A stretch of 64,000 bases of DNA. It comes from Streptomyces marinisediminis (GTDB lineage Bacteria > Actinomycetota > Actinomycetes > Streptomycetales > Streptomycetaceae). The DNA lies in assembly GCF_026262575.1 (NCBI RefSeq), contig NZ_JAPKFL010000008.1:1-64000 (forward strand), written 5' to 3'. A model generated the notes under the pieces. It was not told the origin of the DNA, did no database searches, and saw only the letters and a list, made by a program, of their open reading frames with translations. Shown in pieces: positions 29,191 to 37,977 of the stretch. The translations under genes were made by a program, and so were the position numbers. Every line of letters begins with the position of its first letter. Position 1 is the first letter of the stretch.

Positions 29191-32100
29191 ATGAACGACC
29201 TCCTGACCGATCCGCAGGACCTGCCGAGCGTCGAACCGGACCGCGCGGCGCGCCACGAGCCGTTCCCGCTCGCGGACATCCAGCAGGCGTACCTGATCGG
29301 ACGTCACCAGGGGCTCGCCCTGGGCGGCGTGTCGAGCCACTTCTACTTCGAGTTCGAGGGCCCGGGGCTGGACGTGCCGCGGCTCACCACGGCGCTGGGG
29401 CAGGTCGTCAAGCGCCACGGCATGCTGCGCGCGGTGGTGGACGCGGACAGCCGGCAGCGCGTGCGCGCCCACGTGCCGGCGCCGCACATCGCCACCACCG
29501 ACCTGCGCGCGGTCTCCGAGGAGGAGCGCACCCGGGCGCTCGGCGACCTGCGCGCCGAGCTGGAGAGCCAGGTGCTCCCCGCCGACCAGGGCTTCCCCTT
29601 CGACGTCCGCGCCACGTTGCTGCCCGGGGACCTCGTCCGGCTGCACGTCAGCTTCGACCTGCTCTTCGCCGACACGCACGGCTTCCTGCTCCTGCTGCAC
29701 GAGTGGCGGCGCTTCTACGACGAGCCCGAGTGGTCCCCCGCGCCGCTCACCCTCTCCTTCCGCGACTACCTGCTGGCCCAGCAGGAGCTCCAGGACGGCG
29801 AGGCGGGCGCCCGGGCGGCCGAGTACTGGCGCGCCCGCCTCGACGCCCTGCCGCCCGCCCCCGAGCTGCCGCTCGCGGCCACCCCCGAGGAGCTGGGCCG
29901 CCCCGCGTTCGTCCGGCACCGCACGGTGCTGCCCGCCGAGCGCTGGGACGCAGTGCGCCGCAGCGCCGCGCGCCACGGCCTGGACCCCTCCGACGTGCTG
30001 CTCGCGGCCTACTGCGAGGTGCTGCGCACCTGGTCCAAGCGGCAGGACTTCACCGTGACGCTGAGCCTGCTGAACCGGCTGCCGCTGCACCCGGAGGTCG
30101 GCCAGATCATCGGCGACTTCCTCTCCCCCTCCCTGCTGGCCGTCTCCGGCGACCCCCGCGAGTCGTTCCTGGAGCGTGCCGCGGCCGTGCGCCGGCAGCG
30201 GCAGGAGGACCTGCGCCACGCGCTCCACGGCGGCGTGCGCGTCCTGCGCGACCTCACCCGCGCCCGGGGCGACGGGCGCAGCGTGGCGATGCCCGTGGTC
30301 TTCACCAACACCCTCGACGGCCCCGAGCACGCCGGCGGCGACGCGCTGAGCGCCTTCGGGCGCGTGGTCCACGAGGCCAGCCAGACCCCGCAGGTGTGGC
30401 TGGAGAACCAGGTCTTCGAGGCGGACGGCGCGCTCGTGCTGTCCTGGAACGCCGTGGCCGGGCTCTTCCCCGCGGGCGTGCTGGAGGCGATGTTCGACGC
30501 CTACCGCACGCTGCTGGACCGGCTGGTGGACGACGCGTCGGTGTGGGACCAGACGGCCGGCGTCGTGCCGCTGCCCGCCGCCCAGCGCGCCGAGCGGGAC
30601 GCCGCCAACGCCACGGCGCAGGACATCCCGGCGCGCCGGCTGCACGACCTGGTCGGCGAGGCCGCCGCCCGCCGCCCGGACGCGGTGGCGGTCGCGGCCG
30701 ACGGGGCCGAGACCACCTACCGCCGGCTGACCGAGGACGCGCACCGGCTGGCGCACCGCCTGCGCACCGGCTGCGGCGTCCGGCCCAACACCCTGGTCGC
30801 GGTCTCCATGCGGCCGGGCGCGGCGCAGATATCGGCGCTGCTGGGCGTCCTGCACTCCGGAGCCGCGTACGTCGCCATCGACCCCGAGCTGCCCGAGGAG
30901 CGCCGTCACCGGCTGCTGGACCGGTGCGGGGCCACCGCCGTGGTCACCGAGCCCGACCTGCGCACGGGGCTGGCGTGGCCCGAGGGGCTGGAGGTCGTCA
31001 CCCTGGACGACGAGGCCACCCGGGCGTGCGAGACCCGGGCGCCGGAGCCGGTGCAGGGGCCCGACGACCTCGCCTACGTGATCTTCACCTCCGGCTCCAC
31101 GGGCGAGCCCAAGGGCGTCATGATCGCGCACCGCAGCGCCGCCAACACCGTGCAGGACATCAACCGGCGCTTCGACGTCGACGAGCACGACCGGGTGCTG
31201 GCGCTGGCGCCGACCGGCTTCGACCTGTCCGTCTACGACATCTTCGGCGTGCTGGGAGCGGGCGGCACCGTGGTGGTGCCCGCACCGGGCCGGGGCAACG
31301 ACACCGCCCACTGGACCGAGCTGATCGAGCGGCACGGCGTGACCATCTGGAACAGCGTGCCGGCCCCGATGCGGCTGTGGGGCGACTCGCTGGGCCCCGA
31401 CGACGCGGCGCGCGCGGCCACCCTGCGCCTGGCCCTGCTCAGCGGCGACTGGATTCCCGTCGACCTGCCCGACGCCGTCCGGAGCAAGGTGCCCAGCGTC
31501 CGGCTGATCAGCCTCGGCGGCGCCACCGAGGGGTCGATCTGGTCGGTCCACTACCCCATCGGTGAGGTGCCCGAGACCTGGACGAGCATCCCCTACGGCA
31601 CGCCGCTGGCCAACCAGACGCTGCACGTCTACAACACCTGGCTGGAGCCCACCCCCGTCGGCGTGACCGGTGAGATCCACATCGGCGGCACCGGGGTGGC
31701 GCAGGGCTACTGGGCCGACCCCACGCGCACCGCGGAGCGCTTCATCACCCACCCGCGCACCGGGCAGCGGCTGTACCGCACCGGCGATCTGGGCCGCTAC
31801 CTGCCCGGCGGCGACATCGAGATCCTGGGCCGCGAGGACTTCCAGGTGAAGATCAACGGCTACCGCGTCGAGCTGGGCGAGATCGAGGCCGCGCTCTCCC
31901 GGCAGCCCGGCGTGCGCCAGGTGATGGTGACCGCACCGGCCCACCCGCGCACCGGACAGCGGCAGTTGACGGCCTACCTGGTCGCCGAGGAACCGGCCGC
32001 CGTGGACCCGGCGGTGCTGCGCAAGGCCATGGAGGACCTGCTGCCCGGCTACATGGTGCCCTCGCACTACCTGGCGCTGGACGCGCTGCCGCTGACGGGC

Positions 32101-32427
32101 AACGGGAAGATCGACCGAGCGGCGCTCCCCCAGCCCTGGGAGGAGGGCTCCCAGCCGGAGGCCCGCGTGCGGCCCCGCAACCCCGTCGAGGAGCGGCTCC
32201 TCGCGCTGTGGGCCCAGCAGCTCGGGCACGACGACTTCGGGATCGAGGACGGCTTCTTCGACGTCGGGGGCGACTCCCTGCACGCCGTGGGCATCCTCGG
32301 CCAGCTCCGCGCCGAGTTCGGCATCGACGCCTCGGCGGAACAGGAGGTGATCGAGGGGCTGTTCATGAACGCCAGCATCTCCTCGTTCGCCGAGATCATC
32401 ACGTCCAGCAAGGAGTCGGCGGAATGA
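29191..32427 (+). CDS. hlmE: NRPS Cy-A-T, cysteine-specific (HlmE type)
   Basis: 1078 residues. The heterocyclisation domain (about 25-450) starts with FPLADIQQAYLIGR and has DLLFADTHG (near 157) in place of the condensation HHxxxDG; the consensus is DxxxxDxxS, so the last position is Gly here. The adenylation domain (about 480-975) gives, by eye alignment to GrsA, the code D-L-Y-N-L-S-L-I-W-K, which is exactly the known cysteine code. A carrier follows (GGDSLHAVGIL, near 1027). There is no thioesterase; a separate one is encoded downstream. In the holomycin pathway the equivalent enzyme makes Cys-Cys. ATG 29191 has AGAGG 11 bases upstream; the stop overlaps the next start as ATGA. Confidence 0.95.
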   Translation: MNDLLTDPQDLPSVEPDRAARHEPFPLADIQQAYLIGRHQGLALGGVSSHFYFEFEGPGLDVPRLTTALGQVVKRHGMLRAVVDADSRQRVRAHVPAPHIATTDLRAVSEEERTRALGDLRAELESQVLPADQGFPFDVRATLLPGDLVRLHVSFDLLFADTHGFLLLLHEWRRFYDEPEWSPAPLTLSFRDYLLAQQELQDGEAGARAAEYWRARLDALPPAPELPLAATPEELGRPAFVRHRTVLPAERWDAVRRSAARHGLDPSDVLLAAYCEVLRTWSKRQDFTVTLSLLNRLPLHPEVGQIIGDFLSPSLLAVSGDPRESFLERAAAVRRQRQEDLRHALHGGVRVLRDLTRARGDGRSVAMPVVFTNTLDGPEHAGGDALSAFGRVVHEASQTPQVWLENQVFEADGALVLSWNAVAGLFPAGVLEAMFDAYRTLLDRLVDDASVWDQTAGVVPLPAAQRAERDAANATAQDIPARRLHDLVGEAAARRPDAVAVAADGAETTYRRLTEDAHRLAHRLRTGCGVRPNTLVAVSMRPGAAQISALLGVLHSGAAYVAIDPELPEERRHRLLDRCGATAVVTEPDLRTGLAWPEGLEVVTLDDEATRACETRAPEPVQGPDDLAYVIFTSGSTGEPKGVMIAHRSAANTVQDINRRFDVDEHDRVLALAPTGFDLSVYDIFGVLGAGGTVVVPAPGRGNDTAHWTELIERHGVTIWNSVPAPMRLWGDSLGPDDAARAATLRLALLSGDWIPVDLPDAVRSKVPSVRLISLGGATEGSIWSVHYPIGEVPETWTSIPYGTPLANQTLHVYNTWLEPTPVGVTGEIHIGGTGVAQGYWADPTRTAERFITHPRTGQRLYRTGDLGRYLPGGDIEILGREDFQVKINGYRVELGEIEAALSRQPGVRQVMVTAPAHPRTGQRQLTAYLVAEEPAAVDPAVLRKAMEDLLPGYMVPSHYLALDALPLTGNGKIDRAALPQPWEEGSQPEARVRPRNPVEERLLALWAQQLGHDDFGIEDGFFDVGGDSLHAVGILGQLRAEFGIDASAEQEVIEGLFMNASISSFAEIITSSKESAE

Positions 32428-34049
32428 CTGCCACGGAGACCGAGTGGGACCACGTGATCGTCGGGGCGGGGGCGGCCGGTTCGGTCCTGGCCCGGCGCCT
32501 GTCCGAAGACGGCACCCAGCGCGTCCTGCTCCTGGAGGCCGGTGACGAACAGCCGCCGGCCGGCCAGGACAACCCCCTCAAGGACGCCAGCCGGCTGATC
32601 CTCAGCGGCTACAACTGGGACTACCGCGCCAACCTGCGCTCCAGCGAGCGGCGGGAGAACCTGCTCGACGGACGCCCGGGCCCCGAGCCGGAGTCCGGCT
32701 CGGCCGCCGGTCGCCGCTCGCGCGCCCTGTGGAACCGCTTCCCCTACCAGCTCGGCAAGGTGGTGGGCGGCTCCTCGGCCGTCAACGGCGCCATCGCCAT
32801 GCGCGGCCTGCCGCGCGACTTCGCCGACTGGGTGGCGCGCGGCAACCCGGACTGGTCCTGGGAGCAGGTGCTCCCCTACTACCGGGCCATCGAGAACGAC
32901 GCGGACTTCCCCGGGGGGCAGCACGGCTCCGGCGGCCCGGTGCCCGTCCGCCGCCCGGGGCCCGAGCAGCTCCACGAGCTGGAGACCGCCTTCTGGCAGG
33001 AGTGCAACAAGCTGGGCGTGCCGGACCTGCCCGACCTCAACGGCGGGGTCGAGGCCGGGGTCGGCCCCGTGCCCGCCAACGCGCTCGGCGGCGAGCGGGT
33101 GGACGCGTCCACCGCGTATCTCGCGCAGGCGCGCACCCGGCCCAACCTGGAGGTGCGCACCGGCGCCCGGGCCACCCGGGTGCTGTTCGAGGGCACGCGC
33201 GCGGTCGGCGTCGTCGTGGTGCGCGAGGGCCGGCTGACCATCGCGCGGGCGAAGAACATCGTGCTCAGCGCGGGGGCCATCGGCACGCCGGTCATCCTCC
33301 AGCGCTCGGGGGTGGGCGACGCGCGGCTGTCGGCCGTCCTCGGCCTGACGCCGGTGGTGGACCTGCCGGGCGTCGGCGAGAACCTGGCCGACCACCCCTC
33401 GGTCGTCATCTGGTCGCTGCCCAAGCCGGGCGTGTGCAAGCCGGGCCTGCCCTGGCGGCAGATCGCCGCGCGCACCCGCAGCGGGTACGACGACGACGTC
33501 GACGTGCAGCTCGGGCTGCTCAACAACGTGGTCAGCACGACGATCCCGGGCTTCGTGGACCGCCTGGGGTGGCCCATGGTCGTCGGTTTCTCGATCATGC
33601 TGATGCGGCCGAAGTCGCGCGGGCGCGTCTTCCTGGAGGACGCCGACCCGCGCAGCGCCCCGGTCATCGAGCTCGGGCTCGGCAGCGAGAGCGAGGACGT
33701 GGACCGGCTCATGCACGGCGTGCGGACGGCCTGGCGCGTGCTGCGCTCCAGCGCCATCGCCGACGAGCTGGAGCAGACCCAGTTCTGGACGGACTCGATG
33801 ATCGGCAACGACATCGTGCTGCGCAACGGCGTCCGCAACATCATGAACCCCGGCTGGCACGCGGTGGGCTCCTGCCGCATGGGCCCGGACTCCGACCCCA
33901 TGGCCGTCGTCGACCAGGACTGCCGGGTGCACGGCGTGGAGAACCTGCGCGTGGTGGACGCCTCCGTCTTCCCCTCCATCCCCAGCGTGCCGACCAACCT
34001 CACGACGCTGATGCTGGCCGAGCGCGTGGCCTCCGGCGGGAAGGGGTGA
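32424..34049 (+). CDS. hlmD: GMC-family FAD oxidoreductase (HlmD type)
   Basis: 541 residues of the glucose-methanol-choline family: HVIVGAGAAGSVLARRL (FAD-binding, N-terminus), GKVVGGSSAVNGAIAMRG, SAGAIGTPVILQRSGVG, and the catalytic histidine in NPGWHAVGSCRMG, followed by VPTNLTTLMLAERVA. It should take part in the multi-electron oxidation of the carrier-bound Cys-Cys to the ene-dithiol. ATGA overlap with the synthetase couples their translation. Confidence 0.92.
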   Translation: MTATETEWDHVIVGAGAAGSVLARRLSEDGTQRVLLLEAGDEQPPAGQDNPLKDASRLILSGYNWDYRANLRSSERRENLLDGRPGPEPESGSAAGRRSRALWNRFPYQLGKVVGGSSAVNGAIAMRGLPRDFADWVARGNPDWSWEQVLPYYRAIENDADFPGGQHGSGGPVPVRRPGPEQLHELETAFWQECNKLGVPDLPDLNGGVEAGVGPVPANALGGERVDASTAYLAQARTRPNLEVRTGARATRVLFEGTRAVGVVVVREGRLTIARAKNIVLSAGAIGTPVILQRSGVGDARLSAVLGLTPVVDLPGVGENLADHPSVVIWSLPKPGVCKPGLPWRQIAARTRSGYDDDVDVQLGLLNNVVSTTIPGFVDRLGWPMVVGFSIMLMRPKSRGRVFLEDADPRSAPVIELGLGSESEDVDRLMHGVRTAWRVLRSSAIADELEQTQFWTDSMIGNDIVLRNGVRNIMNPGWHAVGSCRMGPDSDPMAVVDQDCRVHGVENLRVVDASVFPSIPSVPTNLTTLMLAERVASGGKG

Positions 34050-34054
34050 GCGCC

Positions 34055-34798
34055 GTGCCGCACGCCTCCCGCCCTCCGGTGCGGCTGTACTGCTTCCCGC
34101 ACGCCGGGTCCAGCTCGATGGTCTACCGCAACTGGACGGCGCCCGAGGGAGCACCGCTCCAGGTGGTGGGCGTCGACCAGCCCGGCCGCGGGCCCCGGGC
34201 CCGCGAGCCGCGCATCGCGGACTTCCCCGCGCTGGTGCGGTCGCTGGCCGAGGAGGTGATCGCCGACGTGACCAAGGCGCGGCAGGAGCGCGGTGACCTG
34301 GCCTACGCGACGTTCGGACACAGCTTCGGCGCGACGCTCAGCCTGGTCGTGGGGGCCGCCGTGGCCCGCACGCTCGGCGAGCCGCCGGCCGCGGCCGTCC
34401 TGTCGGCCGCCGTCCCGCCCCGGCTGCGCCCGGACGACGACACGATCGGACTGAGCGACGAGGAGCTGCTGGCGAAGATCATCGCCGACGGCGGCACCCC
34501 GCCCGGGCTGCTGGCCAACGCCACGATGGCCCAGATGGTGGTCCGCATGATGCGCGAGGACTACGTGATCCGGGGCCAGTTCCCGCGCGACGACACACCG
34601 TGGGTGGACTACCCGCTGACGCTGGTCGCCGCGCGGGAGGACGTCCACGCCCGCCCCGAGGAGGTGTGGCGGTGGTCGGAGCACACCACGGCCGACTGCC
34701 GCCGGGTGGAGATCGACGGCGGGCATTTCGCCGCGATGCGCGACCCGCGGAAAACCCTCGGAATCGTGGCCGACGCCGTGTGGCCGGGCCGGGGCTGA
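34055..34798 (+). CDS. hlmC: Type II thioesterase (HlmC type)
   Basis: 247 residues of alpha/beta hydrolase fold: LYCFPHAGSSSMVYRNW, the nucleophile elbow GHSFGA (Ser about 87) and the C-terminal catalytic histidine in DGGHFAAM. It would free the product from, or clear, the carrier domain of the Cy-A-T enzyme. Start: GTG 34055 has GGGAAGGGG eight bases upstream; GTG 34046, overlapping the previous stop, is in frame but has no room for a binding site. Confidence 0.91.
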   Translation: MPHASRPPVRLYCFPHAGSSSMVYRNWTAPEGAPLQVVGVDQPGRGPRAREPRIADFPALVRSLAEEVIADVTKARQERGDLAYATFGHSFGATLSLVVGAAVARTLGEPPAAAVLSAAVPPRLRPDDDTIGLSDEELLAKIIADGGTPPGLLANATMAQMVVRMMREDYVIRGQFPRDDTPWVDYPLTLVAAREDVHARPEEVWRWSEHTTADCRRVEIDGGHFAAMRDPRKTLGIVADAVWPGRG

Positions 34799-34882
34799 AT
34801 CCACCGCACAGCCGCACCGCCGCCCGGCCGTGCGGCTGTGCGGAATTCAGCGCGACACAACGCGAAAACGAGGAGTGTGACC

Positions 34883-36025
34883 GTGGGAAACGGCGTGTAC
34901 ACGTCCCAGCACGAGGACTTCCGCAGTATGTGCCGGGAATTCCTGGCCCGTGAGGCGGTGCCGTACCACGACGCGTGGGAAAAGGAGGGGATCATCAGCC
35001 GGGAATTCTGGCGAAAGGCCGGGAAGACCGGGCTGCTGGGCATGGGCGTGCCGGAGGAGTACGGAGGCGGCGGGGAGCCGGACTTCCGCTACCACGCGGT
35101 GCTCGCCGAGGAGCTGGTGCGCGCCCAGGTGACCGCGCCCGGGCTCATCGCGCACAACGACGTCGTCGCCTCCTACCTGGCCACGCGCACCACGCCCGAG
35201 CAGGCCGAGCGCTGGCTGCCCGGGCTGTGCTCCGGGGAGCTGGTCGCGGCGATCGCGATGAGCGAGCCGGACGCCGGGTCCAACGTCGCCGACATCCGCA
35301 CCACCGCGGTGCGCGACGGGGACAGCTACGTGCTGAAGGGGCAGAAGACCTTCATCACCAACGGGGAGAACTCCGACGTGGTGCTCGTGGCCGCCAAGAC
35401 CGCGCCCGAGCGGGGCGCGCAGGGCATCAGCCTGCTGGTGGTGGAGCGCGGCACCGAGGGCTTCGAGCGGGGCCGGCGGCTGGAGAAGCTGGGCTGGCAG
35501 GCCAGCGACACCTGCGAGCTGTTCTTCGACGAGTGCCGGGTGCCGGTGGACAACCTCGTCGGCCGGGAGAACGCCGGGATGGCGTACATGATGGCCGGCC
35601 TGCCCCGGGAGCGGCTCAGCATCGCCACGGTGGCCGTCGCGGCCGCCGAGCGCATGCTGGCCGACGCCCTGGAGTACGCGCGGCAGCGCCAGGCCTTCGG
35701 CCAGGCCATCGGCTCCCACCAGCACAACCGGTTCAAGCTGGCCACCATGGACACCCAGGTCACCATCGCCCGGGTGTTCCTGGACCACTGCATGGGCGAA
35801 CTGAACGCCGGGAAGCTCACCGTGGTGGACGCCGCCAAGGCCAAGTGGTGGACCACCGAGCTGCAGGTGGAGGTGGCCCACCACTGCCTCCAGCTCTTCG
35901 GCGGCTACGGCTACCTCAAGGAGAGCCGGATCTCCAAGGACTGGGCCAACAGCCGGGTGCAGACGATCTACGGCGGCACCACCGAGATCATGAAGGAGAT
36001 GATCGGCCGCTCGCTGGGGCTGTGA
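34883..36025 (+). CDS. hlmB: Acyl-CoA dehydrogenase-family flavoenzyme (HlmB type)
   Basis: 380 residues with AIAMSEPDAGSNVADI (flavin and substrate side), TFITNGENSDV, RQRQAFGQAI, and the catalytic glutamate in YGGTTEIMK near the C-terminus. In the dithiolopyrrolone setting it should desaturate a carrier-bound cysteine unit rather than an acyl-CoA. Start: GTG 34883 is seven bases after GAGGAG; GTG 34877 is too close. It ends the plus-strand operon; a 30-bp perfect stem-loop follows at 36039. Confidence 0.92.
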   Translation: MGNGVYTSQHEDFRSMCREFLAREAVPYHDAWEKEGIISREFWRKAGKTGLLGMGVPEEYGGGGEPDFRYHAVLAEELVRAQVTAPGLIAHNDVVASYLATRTTPEQAERWLPGLCSGELVAAIAMSEPDAGSNVADIRTTAVRDGDSYVLKGQKTFITNGENSDVVLVAAKTAPERGAQGISLLVVERGTEGFERGRRLEKLGWQASDTCELFFDECRVPVDNLVGRENAGMAYMMAGLPRERLSIATVAVAAAERMLADALEYARQRQAFGQAIGSHQHNRFKLATMDTQVTIARVFLDHCMGELNAGKLTVVDAAKAKWWTTELQVEVAHHCLQLFGGYGYLKESRISKDWANSRVQTIYGGTTEIMKEMIGRSLGL

Positions 36026-36038
36026 CCCGCCGGCCGGT

Positions 36039-36103
36039 CCCGTACACGGCGAACGCCGCCGCCGCACCGAGGGGGTGCGGCGGCGGCGTTCGCCGTGTAC
36101 GGG
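36039..36103 (+). terminator. Very strong stem-loop, 30-bp perfect stem
   Basis: Arms 36039-36068 and 36074-36103 are perfectly complementary, with the 5-base loop GAGGG. It begins 14 bases after the acyl-CoA dehydrogenase stop, so it should end the synthetase operon. Confidence 0.85.
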
Positions 36104-36250
36104 TCGGGACGAAGCCCGCGGACGGGCGCGCGGGCGCCGGGCGGGAGCCGCCCGGTCGCGCCGGGCCCCCGCCGGGCGCCGGACGCCCGCCGTCGGCCCA
36201 CCGACCGCCGAACGCCCGTCCCGGGACGCCGGCCGCCGGACGCGGCCGGC

Positions 36251-36340
36251 GGGCCGGTGCGGGCCGGTGCGGGCCGGTGCGGGCCGGTGCGGGCCGGTGC
36301 GGGCCGGTGCGGGCCGGTGCGGGCCGGTGCGGGCCGGTGC
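36251..36340 (+). repeat. Decamer tandem array, GGGCCGGTGC x9
   Basis: Nine perfect copies of a 10-base unit lie in the 357-bp gap between two convergent genes (36026-36382). There are no spacers, so it is not CRISPR-like. One unit is nearly one helical turn. The rest of the gap holds terminator hairpins on both sides and no gene. Confidence 0.97.
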
Positions 36341-36373
36341 GGTGCCCGCACGACACCAGGTCGCGCGGGCACC
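36341..36373 (-). terminator. Stem-loop after the amine oxidase gene
   Basis: GGTGCCCGC (36341-36349) pairs with GCGGGCACC (36365-36373), loop 15 bases, starting 10 bases beyond the oxidase stop on the minus strand. Confidence 0.5.
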
Positions 36374-36382
36374 GCGGGCCGG

Positions 36383-37840
36383 TCAGCGGTTCTTGCGGCA
36401 CACGGCGTAGTAGTCCCGCAGCAGGGTCGCCACCTCGGGGCTGAGGCGCGAGAGGAACAGCAGCTCGGCGGGCGGGGTGAACTCCGCGTCGAGCTCCTCG
36501 GCCCACGCCGCGGTGGCCGGGTGCAGGTCCTTCTCGATCCAGCCGTGCCAGTCGACCGGGATCGTCCAGTCCTGCTCGTAGCCGATGCCGATCGTGTGGT
36601 CCACGACGTCCTGGATGACCTGCTCGCGGGTCCACGCCTGGAGCGGCTGGCGCACCGGGGTGAACGTGTCGAGGTCGACGGTGGGCTCCTCGCCCAGCAT
36701 CCGGGCGGCGATCTCCTGGGAGAGCAGCGGGGAGAGGTGCAGACCGTCCCGGTAGGTGCCGGTCATGATCCACAGGTTCTCCATGCCGCCCTCGCCGAGC
36801 AGCGGGAAGCCGTCCACGGACACCGGCCGGTTGCCGACCTGGACCTTGGCGACCTCGCTGTCCCACAGCCCGCGCCGGACCTGGCGGTGCGCGCACTGGA
36901 GCAGGAAGACCAGGTCCCGCATCTCGGGGTCGACGCGGGGCTCCGGGGAGAGGATGTTGGTGGCGCCCAGGTAGACCTGCCCCTCGCCGCGGGGCACGAC
37001 GTGCAGGCCGCAGGCGAAGGAGCGGTTCGGCGTGCGGATGACGCTGCGCGGCGCCGTCCCGTCCGCCGTGCGCATCAGCGCGGAGACGCCGTAGCCGCTG
37101 ACCAGGCGCGGGATGCGGGGCCCCACGGGCAGCGTGTCCAGCAGCTTCTGGGTGCGGGCGCCGGCGGCCAGGACGACCTGCCCGGCGGTGAGCCGCTCCC
37201 CGTTCGCCAGCGTGACGCCGGTGACCTGGTCGCCGGTGTGGGTGACCTCGGCCGCGAGCTCGGTGACGAGCGTGCCGCCCGTCTTGACGAACGCCGCCTC
37301 CAGCCGCTCCAGCAGCGCGGCGGAGTTCACCGCGTGCTCGTTGGGTATCTGGAACGCCCGCAGCGGCCGGGAGATGGGCTCGGCGTCCACCCAGTCCAGG
37401 TCGACCGGGTCGATGTCCTCGAACGGCTGCTCGTAGCGGTCGAGCTCCTCGCGGATGACGGCGAAGTTGGCGTCGTCGATCTCCGAGGTGCCGATCGCGT
37501 TGAGGATCACGGTGGTGCCCTCGGCCGTCTTGATGTCGGCGCCGCTGACCTCCGCCTCCAGCGCCGCCAGCCACTCCGGCCACATCGCGGTGGCCTTCAT
37601 GCCGAGTTCGAGCTTCTGCCTGCCGTACTGGCTGGCCACCAGGGACGTGGTGACCTCGCCGAAGCTGCCGAGCATCGCCCCGGCGGCCGTCGAGCCCGCC
37701 CACGGGCGGTGCGGCTGCCCCAGCAGCCCGACGCGCTGCCCGCGCCGCGTCAGCACCAGCGCCAGGGACAGGCCCAAGGCTCCGTTTCCGACGACGAGAA
37801 CATCAAAAGAGCGGGATTCTGCGCCTTGTCTGACACTCAT
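36383..37840 (-). CDS. FAD-dependent amine/amino-acid oxidase, DAO (ThiO-like) family
   Basis: 485 residues: FDVLVVGNGALGLSLALVL (FAD, residues 12-30), STAAGAMLGSFGE, QVVLAAGARTQKLL, a substrate-side RPVSVDGFPLLGEGG and GTYRDGLHLSPL (FAD tail). ThiO and other glycine oxidases are about 370 residues; this one has a roughly 100-residue C-terminal extension (after TFTPVRQ) that I do not recognise. The substrate is unknown. I do not know it from the holomycin cluster. A copy of the 16-bp candidate operator 122 bases upstream of its ATG links it to the dithiol oxidase gene. It could instead be an unrelated amine-catabolism gene. Confidence 0.88.
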   Translation of the reverse strand: MSVRQGAESRSFDVLVVGNGALGLSLALVLTRRGQRVGLLGQPHRPWAGSTAAGAMLGSFGEVTTSLVASQYGRQKLELGMKATAMWPEWLAALEAEVSGADIKTAEGTTVILNAIGTSEIDDANFAVIREELDRYEQPFEDIDPVDLDWVDAEPISRPLRAFQIPNEHAVNSAALLERLEAAFVKTGGTLVTELAAEVTHTGDQVTGVTLANGERLTAGQVVLAAGARTQKLLDTLPVGPRIPRLVSGYGVSALMRTADGTAPRSVIRTPNRSFACGLHVVPRGEGQVYLGATNILSPEPRVDPEMRDLVFLLQCAHRQVRRGLWDSEVAKVQVGNRPVSVDGFPLLGEGGMENLWIMTGTYRDGLHLSPLLSQEIAARMLGEEPTVDLDTFTPVRQPLQAWTREQVIQDVVDHTIGIGYEQDWTIPVDWHGWIEKDLHPATAAWAEELDAEFTPPAELLFLSRLSPEVATLLRDYYAVCRKNR

Positions 37841-37961
37841 TCCGTATCCGTTCTCCCGAGGTCGTTTCCACGCACACGTCGGCCCGGCGTCTGCGACGCC
37901 GGGCCGGCATGTTCGCGGCTAGCGGGAGAATGGCACGGCCGGAGACCGCGCGCCAAGAGAA

Positions 37962-37977
37962 TTCCCGGAAACGGCAA
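37962..37977 (-). promoter_or_regulatory. Candidate operator, copy 2
   Basis: TTCCCGGAAACGGCAA on the plus strand, identical to 25148-25163. It starts directly after the thioredoxin stop codon and is 122 bases upstream of the amine oxidase start. Confidence 0.6.

Noticed and set aside
36251-36340. Possible CRISPR array
   Set aside because: The units are 10 bases, contiguous and without spacers, and there are no cas genes in the window.
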